A stretch of 64,000 nucleotides of DNA from Citrobacter amalonaticus (GTDB lineage Bacteria; Pseudomonadota; Gammaproteobacteria; Enterobacterales; Enterobacteriaceae): the NCBI GenBank assembly GCA_028994555.1, contig JARDVN010000001.1, positions 3,410,001-3,474,000 of the forward strand, written 5' to 3'. The notes under the pieces were generated by a model, which was not told where the DNA came from, did not search any database, and saw only the letters and a list, made by a program, of their open reading frames with translations. Shown piece after piece: positions 9,048 to 20,400 of this stretch; within the stretch, counting starts at the first letter, position 1; the number at the start of each line of letters is the position of its first letter. Both the position numbers and the translations under genes were made by a program.

Positions 9048-10627
9048 ATGAAAGCCATCGGCTTTATTCGCGGTTTGTTGCTGGCGTTCGGGCTTCTGCC
9101 CTGGTTCGTTCAGGCCAGCGATGCCGACGCGTTTGTTGCCGCCAGCCGCACCGGGCAGGCGCAACTGCTTGAACAGTGGGCTGCGTCGCCTGACTTACAG
9201 CGTTTGCCGTTGCTGGTTGCTCTGCGCGGAGAGAATCTCTTCGTCGACAGCGCAAAACAGGCTTTCACCCGTCAGGGAGAGCAGGTTGTTGCGCTGGCGA
9301 GCGCCAGCAGCCCAACGGGCGCATTAAAACCGCTGCGTTTAACCAACCGCCTGCGCAGTCTTGTTACGGGCGCGCTGGCGACACATCAACTTATTAGTGA
9401 CAGTGTCACTCAAAGGCAGGCGGCAACCCGTACGTTACAGCGCGATGCACAGCCCGCCATGCTGCCTTTCATTCAACTGCGGCTGGCTCAAGAGGGCGAC
9501 CCTGATGTGAAGTCGGGGCTCAGCCTCGTGCTGGCTAATCTGCAACTGGCCAGCCCATCGGCGGAGATTCGCCGTCAGGCGATCATGCTGTTGGGCGATT
9601 CCAGCGATCCGGAAATGCAGGCGCGCCTGCAACCCTTTACCGATAAAACCCATGAACCGGATGCCAGCGTACGTGCAGCGGCCAGTGACAGCCTGGCGCG
9701 CATTCAACAGCGGATGGCGATTGGCGATCTGCTCGGACAGGCGTTTATGGGGCTGTCGCTGGGGTCTGTGTTGTTGCTCGCGGCGCTCGGACTGGCGATC
9801 ACCTACGGCCTGTTGGGGGGTGATCAACATGGCGCACGGTGAAATGCTGATGCTCGGGGCTTACTGTACGTGGATGGTGCAACAGGCGATGGCGCAATTT
9901 GTGCCACAGTGGCTGGCTTTTTATCCGCTGGTTGCCTTGCCGGTCGCTTTTTTTGTTTACCGCTGGCGCGGGAATGATTCTGGAACGCGGGGTGATCCGC
10001 CATCTTTACGGACGTCCGCTGGAAACGTTACTGGCGACGTGGGGGATTAGCCTGATGCTGATCCAACTGGTACGGATGACCTTCGGGGCGCAAAACCTTG
10101 AAGTGGCGAATCCGGCGTGGCTTTCAGGTGGCGTGCAGGTCTACGCCGGTCTGGTATTGCCGTGGAACCGCATTGTGGTACTGGGGTTTGCGCTGCTGGT
10201 GCTGTTCTTCACATGGCTCTTGTTGAATAAAACACGGCTGGGCTTGCGGGTTCGCGCCGTGACCCAGAATCGCAGTATGGCGGCCTGTTGCGGTGTTCCG
10301 ACCGGACGGGTGGATATGCTGGCCTTCGGTCTCGGCTCAGGGATTGCCGGGCTCGGTGGTGTCGCATTGTCGCAACTGGGCAACGTCGGCCCGGAACTGG
10401 GTCAGGGCTATATCATCGACTCTTTCCTGGTGGTGGTACTGGGCGGCGTCGGTCAACTTGCCGGTAGCGTGGCCGCGGCGTTTGGTCTGGGCGTGTTCAA
10501 CAAAATCCTTGAGCCGCAGATGGGGGCGGTACTCGGGAAGATCGTCATTCTGGTGTTGATCATTTTATTTATTCAGAAACGACCCCAGGGGCTGTTTGCT
10601 CTGAAAGGGAGGGTTACCGAGTCATGA
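9048..10627 (+). CDS. urtB: Urea ABC transporter permease UrtB (two frameshifts)
   Basis: Inner-membrane permease of the LivH type with the UrtB-specific N-terminal extension: a signal sequence (residues 1-20) and a roughly 200-residue helical periplasmic part, then the transmembrane domain from about residue 240 (ALGLAITYGLLGVINMAHGE). Two +1 shifts break it, at a G6 run (9825-9830) and a T7 run (9948-9954). Removing one base at each restores 525 aa. The ATG at 9048 follows TGGAGA. Its TGA overlaps the urtC ATG (ATGA). Confidence 0.87.
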
Positions 10628-11699
10628 CCATGCCAATGACCTTAACACTGGCGCGTAAAGCGCCGCGTATCAGTCAGGTGCTGGGAGGGATTATCCTGCT
10701 GGCGCTGATTATCCTGCCATTTCTTGCCTTACTGCCCGCCGACCATCCGCTGGCCATTTCCGTGTGGACATTGACGCTAGCCGGGAAAATTCTCTGCTAC
10801 GCGGTGGTGGCCGTGGCGCTGGATCTGGTCTGGGGGGTATGCCGGGATGTTGTCGCTGGGACACGGGCTTTTCTTCGCTCTCGGCGGCTACGCGATGGGG
10901 ATGTACCTGATGCGACAGGCCTCCGGTGACGGTTTACCGGCGTTTATGTCCTTTCTCTCCTGGAGCGAGCTTCCGTGGTTCTGGTGGGGGGACTCAGCAC
11001 TTTGCCTGGGCGATGGCGCTGGTGGTGCTGGTGCCAGGAGGACTGGCGCTCATCTTTGGTTACTTTGCGTTCCGCTCAAAGATTAAGGGCGTGTACTTTT
11101 CGATCATGACCCAGGCGCTGACCTTTGCCGGGATGCTGCTGTTTTTTCGCAATGAGACAGGCTTTGGCGGCAACAATGGTTTTACCGGATTCACTACGAT
11201 CCTCGGCCTGCCGGTCACGGCCACGACGACTCGCATTGGACTGTTTCTGGCGACATTGTTGTTGCTGGTGCTGGCACTGTGGCTCGGATTTGCGCTGGCG
11301 CGCAGTAAATTTGGCCGCATTCTCACCGCCGTACGAGATGCGGAAAACCGGCTGATGTTTTGTGGTTATGACCCGAAAGGCTTCAGGCTGCTGGTCTGGA
11401 CGCTTTCCGCTGTGCTGTGTGGGCTGGCTGGCGCGCTGTATGTGCCGCAGGTCGGGATAATTAACCCCAGCGAAATGTCGCCCACCAACTCTATCGAAGC
11501 CGCTATCTGGGTAGCGCTCGGCGGGCGCGGTTCATTGATTGGTCCTGTCATCGGCGCGGTGGCGGTGAACGGTACCAAAAGCCTCTTCACCGTTATCATG
11601 CCGGAGTACTGGCAACTGTTTCTGGGGCTCATCTTCATTAGTGTCACGCTGTTTTTACCGCATGGCGTGATCGGCCTGTTTCGTAAAGGAGATAAATAA
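10624..11699 (+). CDS. urtC: Urea ABC transporter permease UrtC (two frameshifts)
   Basis: Second permease, LivM-like, with about ten hydrophobic segments. Conserved stretches are [17 protein letters not shown] and [16 protein letters not shown]. Frameshifts lie in two G6 runs (10832-10837 and 10986-10991); one G removed at each gives 357 aa and restores [13 protein letters not shown]. It overlaps urtB (ATGA) and urtD (TAATG), so the operon is tightly coupled. Confidence 0.87.
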
Positions 11700-12496
11700 T
11701 GCAGCCCGATGAAGGACTTTTTACCCGCCAGCTTCCCGGTGACCGCTACCGCCAGCAGACGGATCCGGTACTGCAACTGGAAAACATCAACGTCAGCTTT
11801 GACGGTTTTAAAGCGTTGACCGATCTCACGTTGAATATCGGCGTTGGTGAGCTGCGCTGCATCATCGGCCCCAACGGCGCGGGGAAAACCACGCTGATGG
11901 ATGTGATTACCGGGAAGACGCGTCCGCAAAGCGGTAAGGCGCTGTATGACCAGTCAACCGATCTGACCACGCTGGATCCGATCGCCATTGCCCGCCAGGG
12001 TATTGGCCGTAAGTTTCAAAAACCGACGGTGTTCGAAGCGCTGACGGTGGAAGAAAACCTCGAACTGGCGATGAAAAACGACAAATCGGTATGGGCGTCA
12101 CTGCGGGCAACACTGAACAGCGAACAGCGTGACCGTATTGATGAAATGCTTGGTCTGCTGCGCCTACGGACTGAAAGAAGGCGACGTGCCGGGATGTTAT
12201 CACACGGCCAGAAGCAGTTTCTTGAGATCGGCATGCTGCTGGTGCAGGAGCCGCATCTGCTGCTGCTGGACGAACCCGCCGCCGGGATGACGGATGCAGA
12301 GACGGAATATACCGCCGAGTTGTTCCGCACGCTGGCGGGCAAGCATTCGCTGATGGTGGTGGAACACGATATGGGCTTCGTGGAAACCATTGCCGATCAC
12401 GTCACGGTACTTCATCAGGGACGCGTGCTGGCAGAGGGCAGCCTGCGTGAAGTGCAGGCCAATGAGCAGGTGATTGATGTCTATCTCGGGCGCTAA
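11699..12496 (+). CDS. urtD: Urea ABC transporter ATPase UrtD
   Basis: A 265-aa LivG-type ATP-binding subunit. It shows Walker A GPNGAGKTT, the family-typical signature LSHGQ in place of LSGGQ, Walker B LLLLDEPAAGMTD and the switch His in VVEHDMGFV. The gene is intact. The ATG overlaps the urtC stop. It pairs with UrtE to power UrtB/UrtC. Confidence 0.9.
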   Translation: MQPDEGLFTRQLPGDRYRQQTDPVLQLENINVSFDGFKALTDLTLNIGVGELRCIIGPNGAGKTTLMDVITGKTRPQSGKALYDQSTDLTTLDPIAIARQGIGRKFQKPTVFEALTVEENLELAMKNDKSVWASLRATLNSEQRDRIDEMLGLLRLRTERRRRAGMLSHGQKQFLEIGMLLVQEPHLLLLDEPAAGMTDAETEYTAELFRTLAGKHSLMVVEHDMGFVETIADHVTVLHQGRVLAEGSLREVQANEQVIDVYLGR

Positions 12497-12508
12497 GGAG
12501 TGCAGACA

Positions 12509-13208
12509 ATGCTACAGGTGAAAGAACTGAATCAATATTACGGCGGCAGCCATATTCTGCGCGGCGTCAGTTTTGACGCCCGTCCTGGCGAAGTGACCTG
12601 TCTGCTGGGACGCAATGGCGTGGGCAAAACCACCTTACTGAAGTGTCTGATGGGGCTGATACCGGCGCGCAGCGGCACGGTGACCTGGCAGGAGAAGAAC
12701 ATTACCCATCGCAAGCCGCATCAGCGGGTACAGGCGGGTATCGCGTATGTACCGCAGGGGCGAGAAATTTTCCCACGACTGACGGTGGAAGAAAACCTGC
12801 TGCTGGGGATGTCGCGCTTTTCGTCGCGTGAAGCCAGAACGGTACCGGAAGAGATTTATGCACTGTTTCCGGTGCTGAAAGAGATGAAACAGCGACGCGG
12901 CGGCGATCTCTCAGGAGGGCAGCAGCAGCAACTGGCGATAGGCCGGGCGCTGGCGAGTCGCCCGCAGTTATTGATCCTTGATGAGCCGACGGAGGGCATT
13001 CAACCGTCTGTTATCAAAGAGATTGGTCAGGTCATCACTCAACTTGCCCGCCGCGGCGATATGGCGATTCTGCTGGTGGAGCAGTTCTACGACTTTGCGG
13101 CAGAACTGGCAGACAACTATCTGCTGATGTCGCGCGGCAGCATTATTCAACGCGGACGTGGCGAAGATATGGAACAGGAGGGGGGTTCGCGGGTTAGTCG
13201 CTATCTGA
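12509..13208 (+). CDS. urtE: Urea ABC transporter ATPase UrtE (one frameshift near the 3' end)
   Basis: LivF-type ATP-binding subunit with Walker A GRNGVGKTT, signature LSGGQQQQLAIGRAL and Walker B LLILDEPTEGIQPS. ATG 12509 is placed 7 nt after AAGGAG; the upstream GTG at 12500 is too close to it. A G6 run (13180-13185) shifts the frame before the end; removing one G gives the usual C-terminus EGVRGLVAI and a stop at 13206-13208, for 232 aa. No urease genes are in the window. Confidence 0.88.
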
Positions 13209-13241
13209 GCCGTGCAAGCCTGCGCCGGCACGGCTCACGGG

Positions 13242-14430
13242 CTAGCACACCGCCGGCTGGCTCCAGGGTCTGACGCGCATGCCTTTAAGCATCAGCGCCC
13301 ATGCGGCAATGATCGCCACCATCAGGACGACGAACAGCGTCCAGGCAGGGAACGAGGTCAGAATAACGCCGCTGACCAGTGGGTTAACCGCCGCACCCAG
13401 CCAGCCGAGCGACTGCGCGGAGAAATAGCTGGCTTTCATCCCTGCGGGGGGCAATGTTATCAATAAGCATATATTCACCCGGTGCGTAGATCACTTCGCC
13501 AAGGGTAAAGATCGCGGCGGATACGCCCCAGAGTAGCAGGCTGTTGCCGGAGATCATGAACCCGCCGAGACCAATGACAAAACAGACGGTGCCAAAGCCC
13601 ATCAGCGGACGAATGTTAGCCGGTGTCAGTCTGCGTCCCACCGCGTACTGTAAGCCAACGACCACCGTGGCATTGACGGGTAACACGACCGCAACCACTT
13701 TCTCCGCAAAATCGCCGTCGGCGACAACCATCACGTACTGGGAGAGACAGGACGCAAATGCGCCACTGACAAACGAGGCCAGGAACGCCGACAGCGTAAA
13801 CCAGAATAACGCTTTATCGTGTAGCAGTACGGAAGGCGACCACGCGACGCTGTTTTCGGTCGCAACAGCAGCGGCAGAGCGCTTGACCAGAAACTGGATA
13901 AAGACCAGTGGAAAGGCGGAGCAGAAAGCGGCCAGCCAGAAGGGCAAATTGATGCTCTGCATCACCAGCAGCGTGCCGAGCGGCGGGCCAACGGTCCAGC
14001 CGATATTCAGTACTGTGTAGTTCAGTGAGAAGATTTTCGCCTTCGCGCCAGGCGACAAATGGTCGGCAAACCAGGCTTTCAGCACGGTGGCAAATACCGA
14101 GTAGGCGCAGTTGATCAGCGCAAAAAGCAGGACCACCAGCATCACGCTATCAACCAGCGGAATGGCGATAAAGCCAAAGGCAAAGGCGGAAATCGCCAGC
14201 AGCATGTAGCGCTTCTTGTCGAATTTGTCCGCCAGAATGCCAAAGCCAAGGCTAAAGACCACGCCGATGGTTAGCGCAATGGTCATGGCATAGCCAATCA
14301 GATCCACATCCAGGTTGTACTGGCGATTCAGATAAATGGTCATGAAGGGCAGCGTTGCGCCACGACCGATCGTCAATAACAGCGAGGAGGCGAGTAAAGC
14401 GAGGGTGGATCGTCTCAGCGTTTTGTTCAT
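13242..14430 (-). CDS. ydeE: MFS transporter YdeE (one frameshift)
   Basis: Twelve-helix major-facilitator protein that exports dipeptides and other small solutes in E. coli. It begins MNKTLRRSTLALLASSLLLT and carries the LGFGILADKFDKKRYM loop-2/3 motif. A G6 run on the plus strand (13446-13451) breaks the frame after LIDNIAP; with one base removed the protein continues AGMKASYFSAQSLGW and is 395 aa, the E. coli length. It is convergent with urtE and divergent from eamA. Confidence 0.9.
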
Positions 14431-14625
14431 TTCTCTGCCCGACAGTGCGTTTCGTTATATTTGTTTTAGATATGTAAAGAAATAACACGGCAAAATTGTG
14501 ATGTATAGCGGATAAATTGTTCTGCTAAATCCTGTGACCCTACCAGAATTAATGATCTGTTGCGGGGCAGGGATTTCCGTTACTTTAACTTTTTAACAAA
14601 AACGTAAACTTCGCGGAGCCGCGGT

Positions 14626-15528
14626 ATGACGCGCAAAGACGGGCTATTGGCATTACTGGTGGTGGTGGTTTGGGGGCTGAATTTTGTCGTCATCAAGGTG
14701 GGGCTGCACGCAATGCCGCCGCTGCTGCTGGCGGGGTTACGCTTTATGCTGGTGGCGTTTCCGGCGATATTTTTTGTCGCACGTCCGCGCATTCCGCTTT
14801 CCTTGCTGCTCGGGTACGGCCTGACGATAAGTTTCGGTCAGTTTGCCTTTCTGTTTTGCGCGATCAAGTTCGGCATGCCGGCGGGGCTGGCGTCGCTGGT
14901 GCTGCAGGCGCAGGCCTTCTTTACCATTGTTCTCGGGGCATTTGCTTTTGGCGAACGTTTGCAGGGCAAACAAATTGCCGGTATTGCGCTCGCGATTTTT
15001 GGCGTACTGGTGCTGATTGAAGGTAGTCTCAACGGGCAGCATGTCGGGTTGCCTGGCTTTATGCTTACGCTGGCGGCGGCATTTAGCTGGGCCTGCGGCA
15101 ATATTTTCAACAAAAAAATAATGGGGCATGCCTCGCGTCCGCCGGTGATGTCACTGGTGGTATGGAGTGCGCTGATTCCAATACTGCCGTTTTTTGCAGC
15201 GTCGCTGTTCCTCGACGGCGCGGTGCAAATCGTACACAGCCTGATGGTTATCGATCTGACGACGATCTTATCGTTGGTCTATCTGGCCTTTGTCGCCACG
15301 ATAGTCGGCTACGGGATCTGGGGCACGCTGCTTGGTCGTTATGAAACCTGGCGTGTGGCGCCGCTCTCCCTGCTGGTGCCGGTAGTGGGGCTTGCAAGCG
15401 CGGCGCTACTGCTCGACGAAACGCTGAGCGCGCTGCAACTGCTGGGTGCGGTGCTGATTATGGCCGGTCTGTACATCAACGTGTTTGGTTTACGCTGGCG
15501 CAGAACGGCGCAGGTGAGGGGATCGTAG
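14626..15528 (+). CDS. eamA: O-acetylserine/cysteine exporter EamA (YdeD)
   Basis: A 300-aa DMT-family exporter with ten predicted membrane helices and two EamA repeats. It is nearly identical to E. coli EamA through [12 protein letters not shown] and [20 protein letters not shown]. Intact, including T6 and A7 runs that are read correctly. It effluxes cysteine-pathway metabolites in E. coli. The Rhs island begins directly downstream, where ydeE/eamA synteny with E. coli ends. Confidence 0.95.
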   Translation: MTRKDGLLALLVVVVWGLNFVVIKVGLHAMPPLLLAGLRFMLVAFPAIFFVARPRIPLSLLLGYGLTISFGQFAFLFCAIKFGMPAGLASLVLQAQAFFTIVLGAFAFGERLQGKQIAGIALAIFGVLVLIEGSLNGQHVGLPGFMLTLAAAFSWACGNIFNKKIMGHASRPPVMSLVVWSALIPILPFFAASLFLDGAVQIVHSLMVIDLTTILSLVYLAFVATIVGYGIWGTLLGRYETWRVAPLSLLVPVVGLASAALLLDETLSALQLLGAVLIMAGLYINVFGLRWRRTAQVRGS

Positions 15529-15589
15529 GGCGGATAAAACAAATGGCGCAGGGATTGCCTGATGTCGTAGATTATCCTTCCGCGCCACA

Positions 15590-15768
15590 AGTTCCGGCAC
15601 AAACCCTGCTGGAGTTTCTCCGCCAGCGTACGATGAATGGCGCGGGCCAGCTCTCCAGTTGCCGTTTCAATACGGATTAACGGCGTGAAGCTCCCCGACT
15701 GGTACACGGTCTGAATGTGGGTTTCGTCTGTCTGCGTGGCGGTCAGCCAGTCACCAAACCAGCTGTAC
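15590..15768 (-). pseudogene. Rhs core scrap (third, most degraded copy)
   Basis: The minus strand encodes [20 protein letters not shown], then [20 protein letters not shown] and TLAEKLQQ, clearly homologous to the full Rhs gene at about 18270-18420 in this window. It has no start and no continuation into the rest of the core. It lies downstream of an orphan tip-immunity cassette, as expected for remnants left by serial tip exchange. Confidence 0.8.
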
Positions 15769-15771
15769 CTA

Positions 15772-16068
15772 TCATTTTCTTTTTAAACAGGAGGTAATAA
15801 AACCAACTCCGACTCCAATAAATATAGTTATCGTACTAATAGCAAAATAAACACCACTAATAACTTTTAATCCTTCAATTCCAGAAAAATCACCATATAT
15901 TTCATTCCAAAATATAAAATGCATCAGCGTCATAAGGCCGCCCAAAAAAAATATATACAGAAGACTTATTAGCAATCTTCCTCTGATGTTATAAAAATAA
16001 AGAAGATATGATGAAAAAGAATTTAATAACCAAAGGCATGTCAATAAACCATTGCGGTTAATGTGCAT
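15772..16068 (-). CDS. Putative immunity protein, small membrane protein
   Basis: A 98-aa protein with three or four strongly hydrophobic segments (for example [19 protein letters not shown] and [19 protein letters not shown]). It is AT-rich, unlike the flanking core genes. It lies directly downstream of the orphan Rhs tip on the same strand, the usual place for an immunity gene. A membrane-bound immunity protein would suit a periplasmic or membrane-acting toxin. No named family is recognised; the role is inferred from position. Confidence 0.55.
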   Translation of the reverse strand: MHINRNGLLTCLWLLNSFSSYLLYFYNIRGRLLISLLYIFFLGGLMTLMHFIFWNEIYGDFSGIEGLKVISGVYFAISTITIFIGVGVGFITSCLKRK

Positions 16069-16173
16069 TCTATTGTAGACATAGCTATGAAAGAGAGAGC
16101 TTAACCATAAAAAAAACTACTAATTATGATGATTATGATACCAATAACGATTGTTCTTCTTGTAGTCATAACA

Positions 16174-16935
16174 TTATTTCCCCTGCGTTGAATTATACAC
16201 TGGGTCTGGAGTGAACCCACTCTCACCGGGCTGAGGGCCAGGATTTACTGGAGCATTGGGCCAAGCCCCCTTAGGTATTGATGTGCCACACTCTTTCATT
16301 GCTTGTTCAGCACAATGACAACAATTGAATTCCATGAAACTGTAATCTTTTCCCTTACATTGAACCATCGCTTTCTTAATACAATCATCAAGAGCGGGTT
16401 GTTTGGGTTCTGTACAAACAGTACCTTCTTGATGTGGGTCGGGATCGGGATTAACCCCTTTGGGGTCATAACTTGATGTTGAGCCATCATCAAATTTTAC
16501 GTAACAATGCTTCGCATAGGGAATGGGTAGAAGAAGATCCCTGTGACACATTTGGAATAGCCCCAATGGATCTATTTTGGACACAGGATTCAGCGGATAC
16601 GTGTAAGGATTCCATCCACCGTCCAGCCCAATAGGGTCCTGCGTGATATACTTTCCCTGTGCAGGGTCGTAGTAACGGTGCCGGTTATAGTACAGTCCTG
16701 TCTCTTTATCCCACTGCTGCCCCGGCAGACGGAAAGGCTGTCCAGGTTATGCGGGTTATCCTCCCGCAGCACATTCCCCCCATTCATCAAACTCAGCGCG
16801 CCAGGTAATCTGTCCGTTAATGTCAATCAGCGCCAGCGGCAGGCCCCGGTGGTCGCAGTGGTACAGGTGGATTTTGCGCTCCGGCGTGTATTCCGGCTCT
16901 GTCTGGTTTTGTATCTGCGCCGGCGTCAGGCCACA
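16174..16935 (-). pseudogene. Orphan Rhs tip: end of Rhs core plus a cysteine-rich toxin domain
   Basis: The upstream part (16935-16585) repeats the last ~115 residues of the Rhs core, from [16 protein letters not shown] to a tip boundary at DPLGL. It has no start codon of its own. It contains two opposite shifts: one extra base at a C6 run (16776-16781) and one missing base near 16738. The tip (about 130 aa) is unlike that of the full Rhs gene. It has [11 protein letters not shown] early and [13 protein letters not shown] later, an order of His then Cys like permuted NlpC/P60 papain-fold enzymes, and ends in a proline-rich tail. This looks like a displaced tip kept as a recombination donor. 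The enzymatic reading is a guess. Confidence 0.7.
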
Positions 16936-17053
16936 ACTCTGCTGTCCCGACAACAGGAGTAATTGTCCATGCACCACAGAAGTTAAATACGTTGATAATC
17001 ACAAGTTCAGTTTGAAAAAATGCCTTTCCCGATTATTATAAAATTAATTACTG

Positions 17054-17404
17054 CTAATTTTCATGAATTTTGTGAGTCAATTCTAAACCACCACATATTT
17101 TTCTCAACTTATAATTTAGATCTGTGCGCATACAAACACTCTCGCAACACCCCGCGTCTCCAGTTAAAATTATTTTTTCTAATATGTCCATTGGCATGTT
17201 TTTTATTTCAGCAAGATGTTCAAGCACTGCAATAGAGAAGTTGCTCTGTGGCATAGATAATGCTAGTTTCGCGCAGTAAACGATGTCGTTCATATTTTTC
17301 AAATCGGAAATATCTATGTAAATATTTTCTTCTTTATCCCATATAATGCTATACATGACATAATCACTTTCATTAAGATCAGATTTAATGGTTATTTTTT
17401 TCAT
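17054..17404 (-). CDS. Putative immunity protein of the full-length Rhs
   Basis: A 116-aa acidic, AT-rich protein starting MKKITIKSDLNESDY, 13 bp after the end of the Rhs reading frame and on the same strand. The ATG at 17404 is chosen over an upstream TTG at 17410. It appears helical, with no signal peptide and no membrane segment, so it should act in the cytoplasm. No named family is recognised. The role as cognate immunity rests on position and base composition. Confidence 0.6.
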   Translation of the reverse strand: MKKITIKSDLNESDYVMYSIIWDKEENIYIDISDLKNMNDIVYCAKLALSMPQSNFSIAVLEHLAEIKNMPMDILEKIILTGDAGCCESVCMRTDLNYKLRKICGGLELTHKIHEN

Positions 17405-17417
17405 TTTCAATACCTAC

Positions 17418-20400
17418 TTATACACCATAAGGGTTATCGTCTTTTCCATTTAGTACTTCCAGAACACCACACATTCCATTATCTCCTCGTACACAGGCTT
17501 CCTTTGCCTCCTCAACAAGCAAATCATGAAACATGGAAGCATCTCCAACTATCGATAGTTTTCCTATTTTTTTCAGAAAACCCAACCATTTGGATAAAGA
17601 TTTTTTTTGGCAATACGCATCTCTCTTTTCCCGATGATTTATCGTAAATTCGTCCGTCTTTATCAATTACCTCATTTGTGTCATATATATGACCATGAGG
17701 GTTACTTGGCCAAGGGTCAACATCGTTATTATGTACAGTAATTTTCTTACCATCTAGTTTTACTGTTACCTGTCCTAACGGATCCACTTCCATCACAGGA
17801 TTCAATGGATATGTGTAAAAATTCAGCCCACCATTCAACCCTATCGGATCCTGCGTGATATACCTTCCCTGTAACGGGTCGTAGTAACGGTGGCGGTTAT
17901 AGTACAACCCCGTCTCTTTATCATACTGCTGCCCCGGCAGACGAATAAGCTGCTCCAGGTTATGCGGGTTATCTTCCCGCGGCATATTTCCCCATTCATC
18001 AAATTCTGCGCGCCAGGCAATCTGTCCTTTAATGTCAATCAGTGCCAGCGGCAGGCCCCGGTGGTCGCAGTGGTACAGGTGGATTTTGCGTTCCGGCGTG
18101 TATTCCGGCTCTGTCTGGTTTTGTATCTGCGCCGGCGTCAGGCCGCACTGTGCCAGCCACGCCCGGCTGGCTTCGCTGAGTTCCCCGCGCTGTAACTCCG
18201 CTTCCAGATTATCCACCATCGCCACCAGTTCCGGCGGGAAGGTCACGTTTGCTTCCTGCTGAAATTTCTCCGCCAGCGTGCGACGTACTGCTTTTGCCAG
18301 CTCTCCGGTAGCCGTTTCAATACGGATGAGCGGCGTAAAGCTCCCCGGCTGGTACACCGTCTGAATACGTGTTTTGTCCGTCTGCGTGGTGGTCAGTTTA
18401 TCGCCATCCTGGCCGTACCACACGGTTTCCTGCAGCGCCGGCTGTGAACACGAGCCATCGTGATATACCGTACATGCCCACACCCGTTTACTGATTCGCC
18501 GTCCCAGTGGGTCGTAAAGATAACGGCTTTCCGTCAGCACGTTGCCTGCCTGCATCCGGCGGTAGTGCACCAGTCGGTGCTGGTTATCATACTCATAATG
18601 ATGCGACAGGCTGCCGTGCGGGTGTATCCGGCGCTCGTCTTTCTCCGTCAGCCTGCCGTGTTCGTCATAATGGTAAAAGTTCTCCACATCCTGGCTGATG
18701 CGGTTATCCGGAAAGCTTTCCGGCAGCATCGGATACTTATCCCGCGCGGCTATCCGGTTGCCCGCCGGGTCGGTGAACGTCCACTGCGCCAGGTCGTGGT
18801 GGGGCGATTTAATGTGTGTGCCGAGCAACCGCCCGGCGTCGCCGTACTGATAATCCCGCTGCTCATGCTGCCCGCTGATACGGACCAGCTGTCCGCCGCT
18901 GTTCCAGGTGTAGTCGCGGTTAAGCTGGAGAATGCTGAGGTGATGGTGCTGTAGCTGACCGCCCGGCGTGTATGCCGTGGTCAGTTCGTACTCGCCGAAG
19001 CGGCGCTGCGTTTCGCGGTGCAGGCGGTCGCGGGTGAACTCAACCAGCGGTGTGTCGCCGAGTTTCATCCCGGCCAGATAACCGCTGCCGTACGTCAGCC
19101 ACGCCACCGGGGGGAAGGGCGTCCGGCGTCACGCGGTCCGGCAGTCCCTTGTCACTGTAATCGTGCCGGGTTTCGTGTTGCCAGAGCAGTTCATTCGTTT
19201 CAGGATGGTGCACCGTCTGGCGTTCGCTGATAAGGCGGCCCTGTTTATCGTACTCATACTGTACGGCGACGCTGTGACCGTCGCTGAGATGGCTGATTTC
19301 CGTCAGCCAGCCGCGCTCGTTGTAGGTCCACTGTTCCGCCGGCTCATCATTGACGGTGCGGTGCGTCAGGCGGTCGGATGCATTGTAATGCCAGAGGGTG
19401 ACGAGGCTTTCATCCTCGCTGCGGATAAGCTGTCCGGTAATACCGTACTGATAACGCTGCGTCCTGCCGTCAAAGCCCGTTTCCTGTAGCAGCCTGTCCA
19501 GCAGGTCATAAGCGAAGATGGTGTGGCTGCCGTTCTCGTTGGTCAGTTGGGTAAGGCGACCTGCAGCGTCGTATGCCATCTGCCGGGTCAGGCCGCCAGT
19601 GGTGGTGCTCACCGGGTGTCCTGCGTCGTCGTACTCTGTGGTCTGCCTGCTGCCGTCCGGGAAGATGACTGCTGTCAGGTCGCCTGCCAGGCTGTATTCG
19701 TAGCGCGTTTCCCGGCCCTGTGCATTTTTCTGGCAGACCAGTCTGCCCCGGTCATCGTAAGTGCGGTACTGACTGAGCCCTTCTTCCTGATGAAGGGCCG
19801 TGACCTGCCCGAAGCGGTCATATTCGTAACGGGTTTCGTAGCCTGAACAGTCAGTGAAGGTCAGCAACTGCCCGTAGCGGCTCCACGTCATCTGTTTCCG
19901 GCTGCCGGTGGCGTCTTCGCTGGCGGACGGGTATTCGCTGTGCGGGTTGTCATAAACATAACGGGTCATATCGCCGTGGCGGGATTTCTCCTGCGTCAGG
20001 CGACCCGAAGCATCAAACGTCTGCTGACTGCGCAGGCCGTCAGTGCCGGTGGTGGCGATAAGCTGGCGCTGGTCGTTGTAACTGAAGCTGACTGACCTGC
20101 CATCAGGCGTGACAATTTCCGTGACATTCCCGGAGCCGATATTCAGCCGGTATTCGGTTTTACGCCCGGCAGCATCCGTCATCGCCACCATGCGGCCCGC
20201 GTTATCAAATTCCCGCGTAACCACACTGCCGTCAGCTTTTTCTTCCTTAATCACCCGTTTCAGTCCGCCTTCACCTTCAGTGTGCAGCACCTCCCGGCGG
20301 TTCAGGCTGTCGGTGATGGCGACGGCATTTTTCTCATACTCATACGAGTAACTCAGCCCGGCCGGATTGTGCTGCTCCACCACACGGCCGGCCGCATCAT

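Noticed and set aside
7621..13208. urt genes as pseudogenes
   Set aside because: All breaks are single extra bases in homopolymers, and repaired proteins keep every expected motif and the full length.
16101..16169. 22-codon minus-strand frame (isoleucine-rich) between the orphan Rhs tip and its immunity gene
   Set aside because: Too short to support; it could be a chance frame in AT-rich DNA, or part of a longer one broken at the A8 run at 16109-16116.
16585..16977. Orphan Rhs fragment as a complete short gene starting near 16977
   Set aside because: The proposed start lies just outside the homology boundary (about 16935) with no SD; it reads as a truncated core end.
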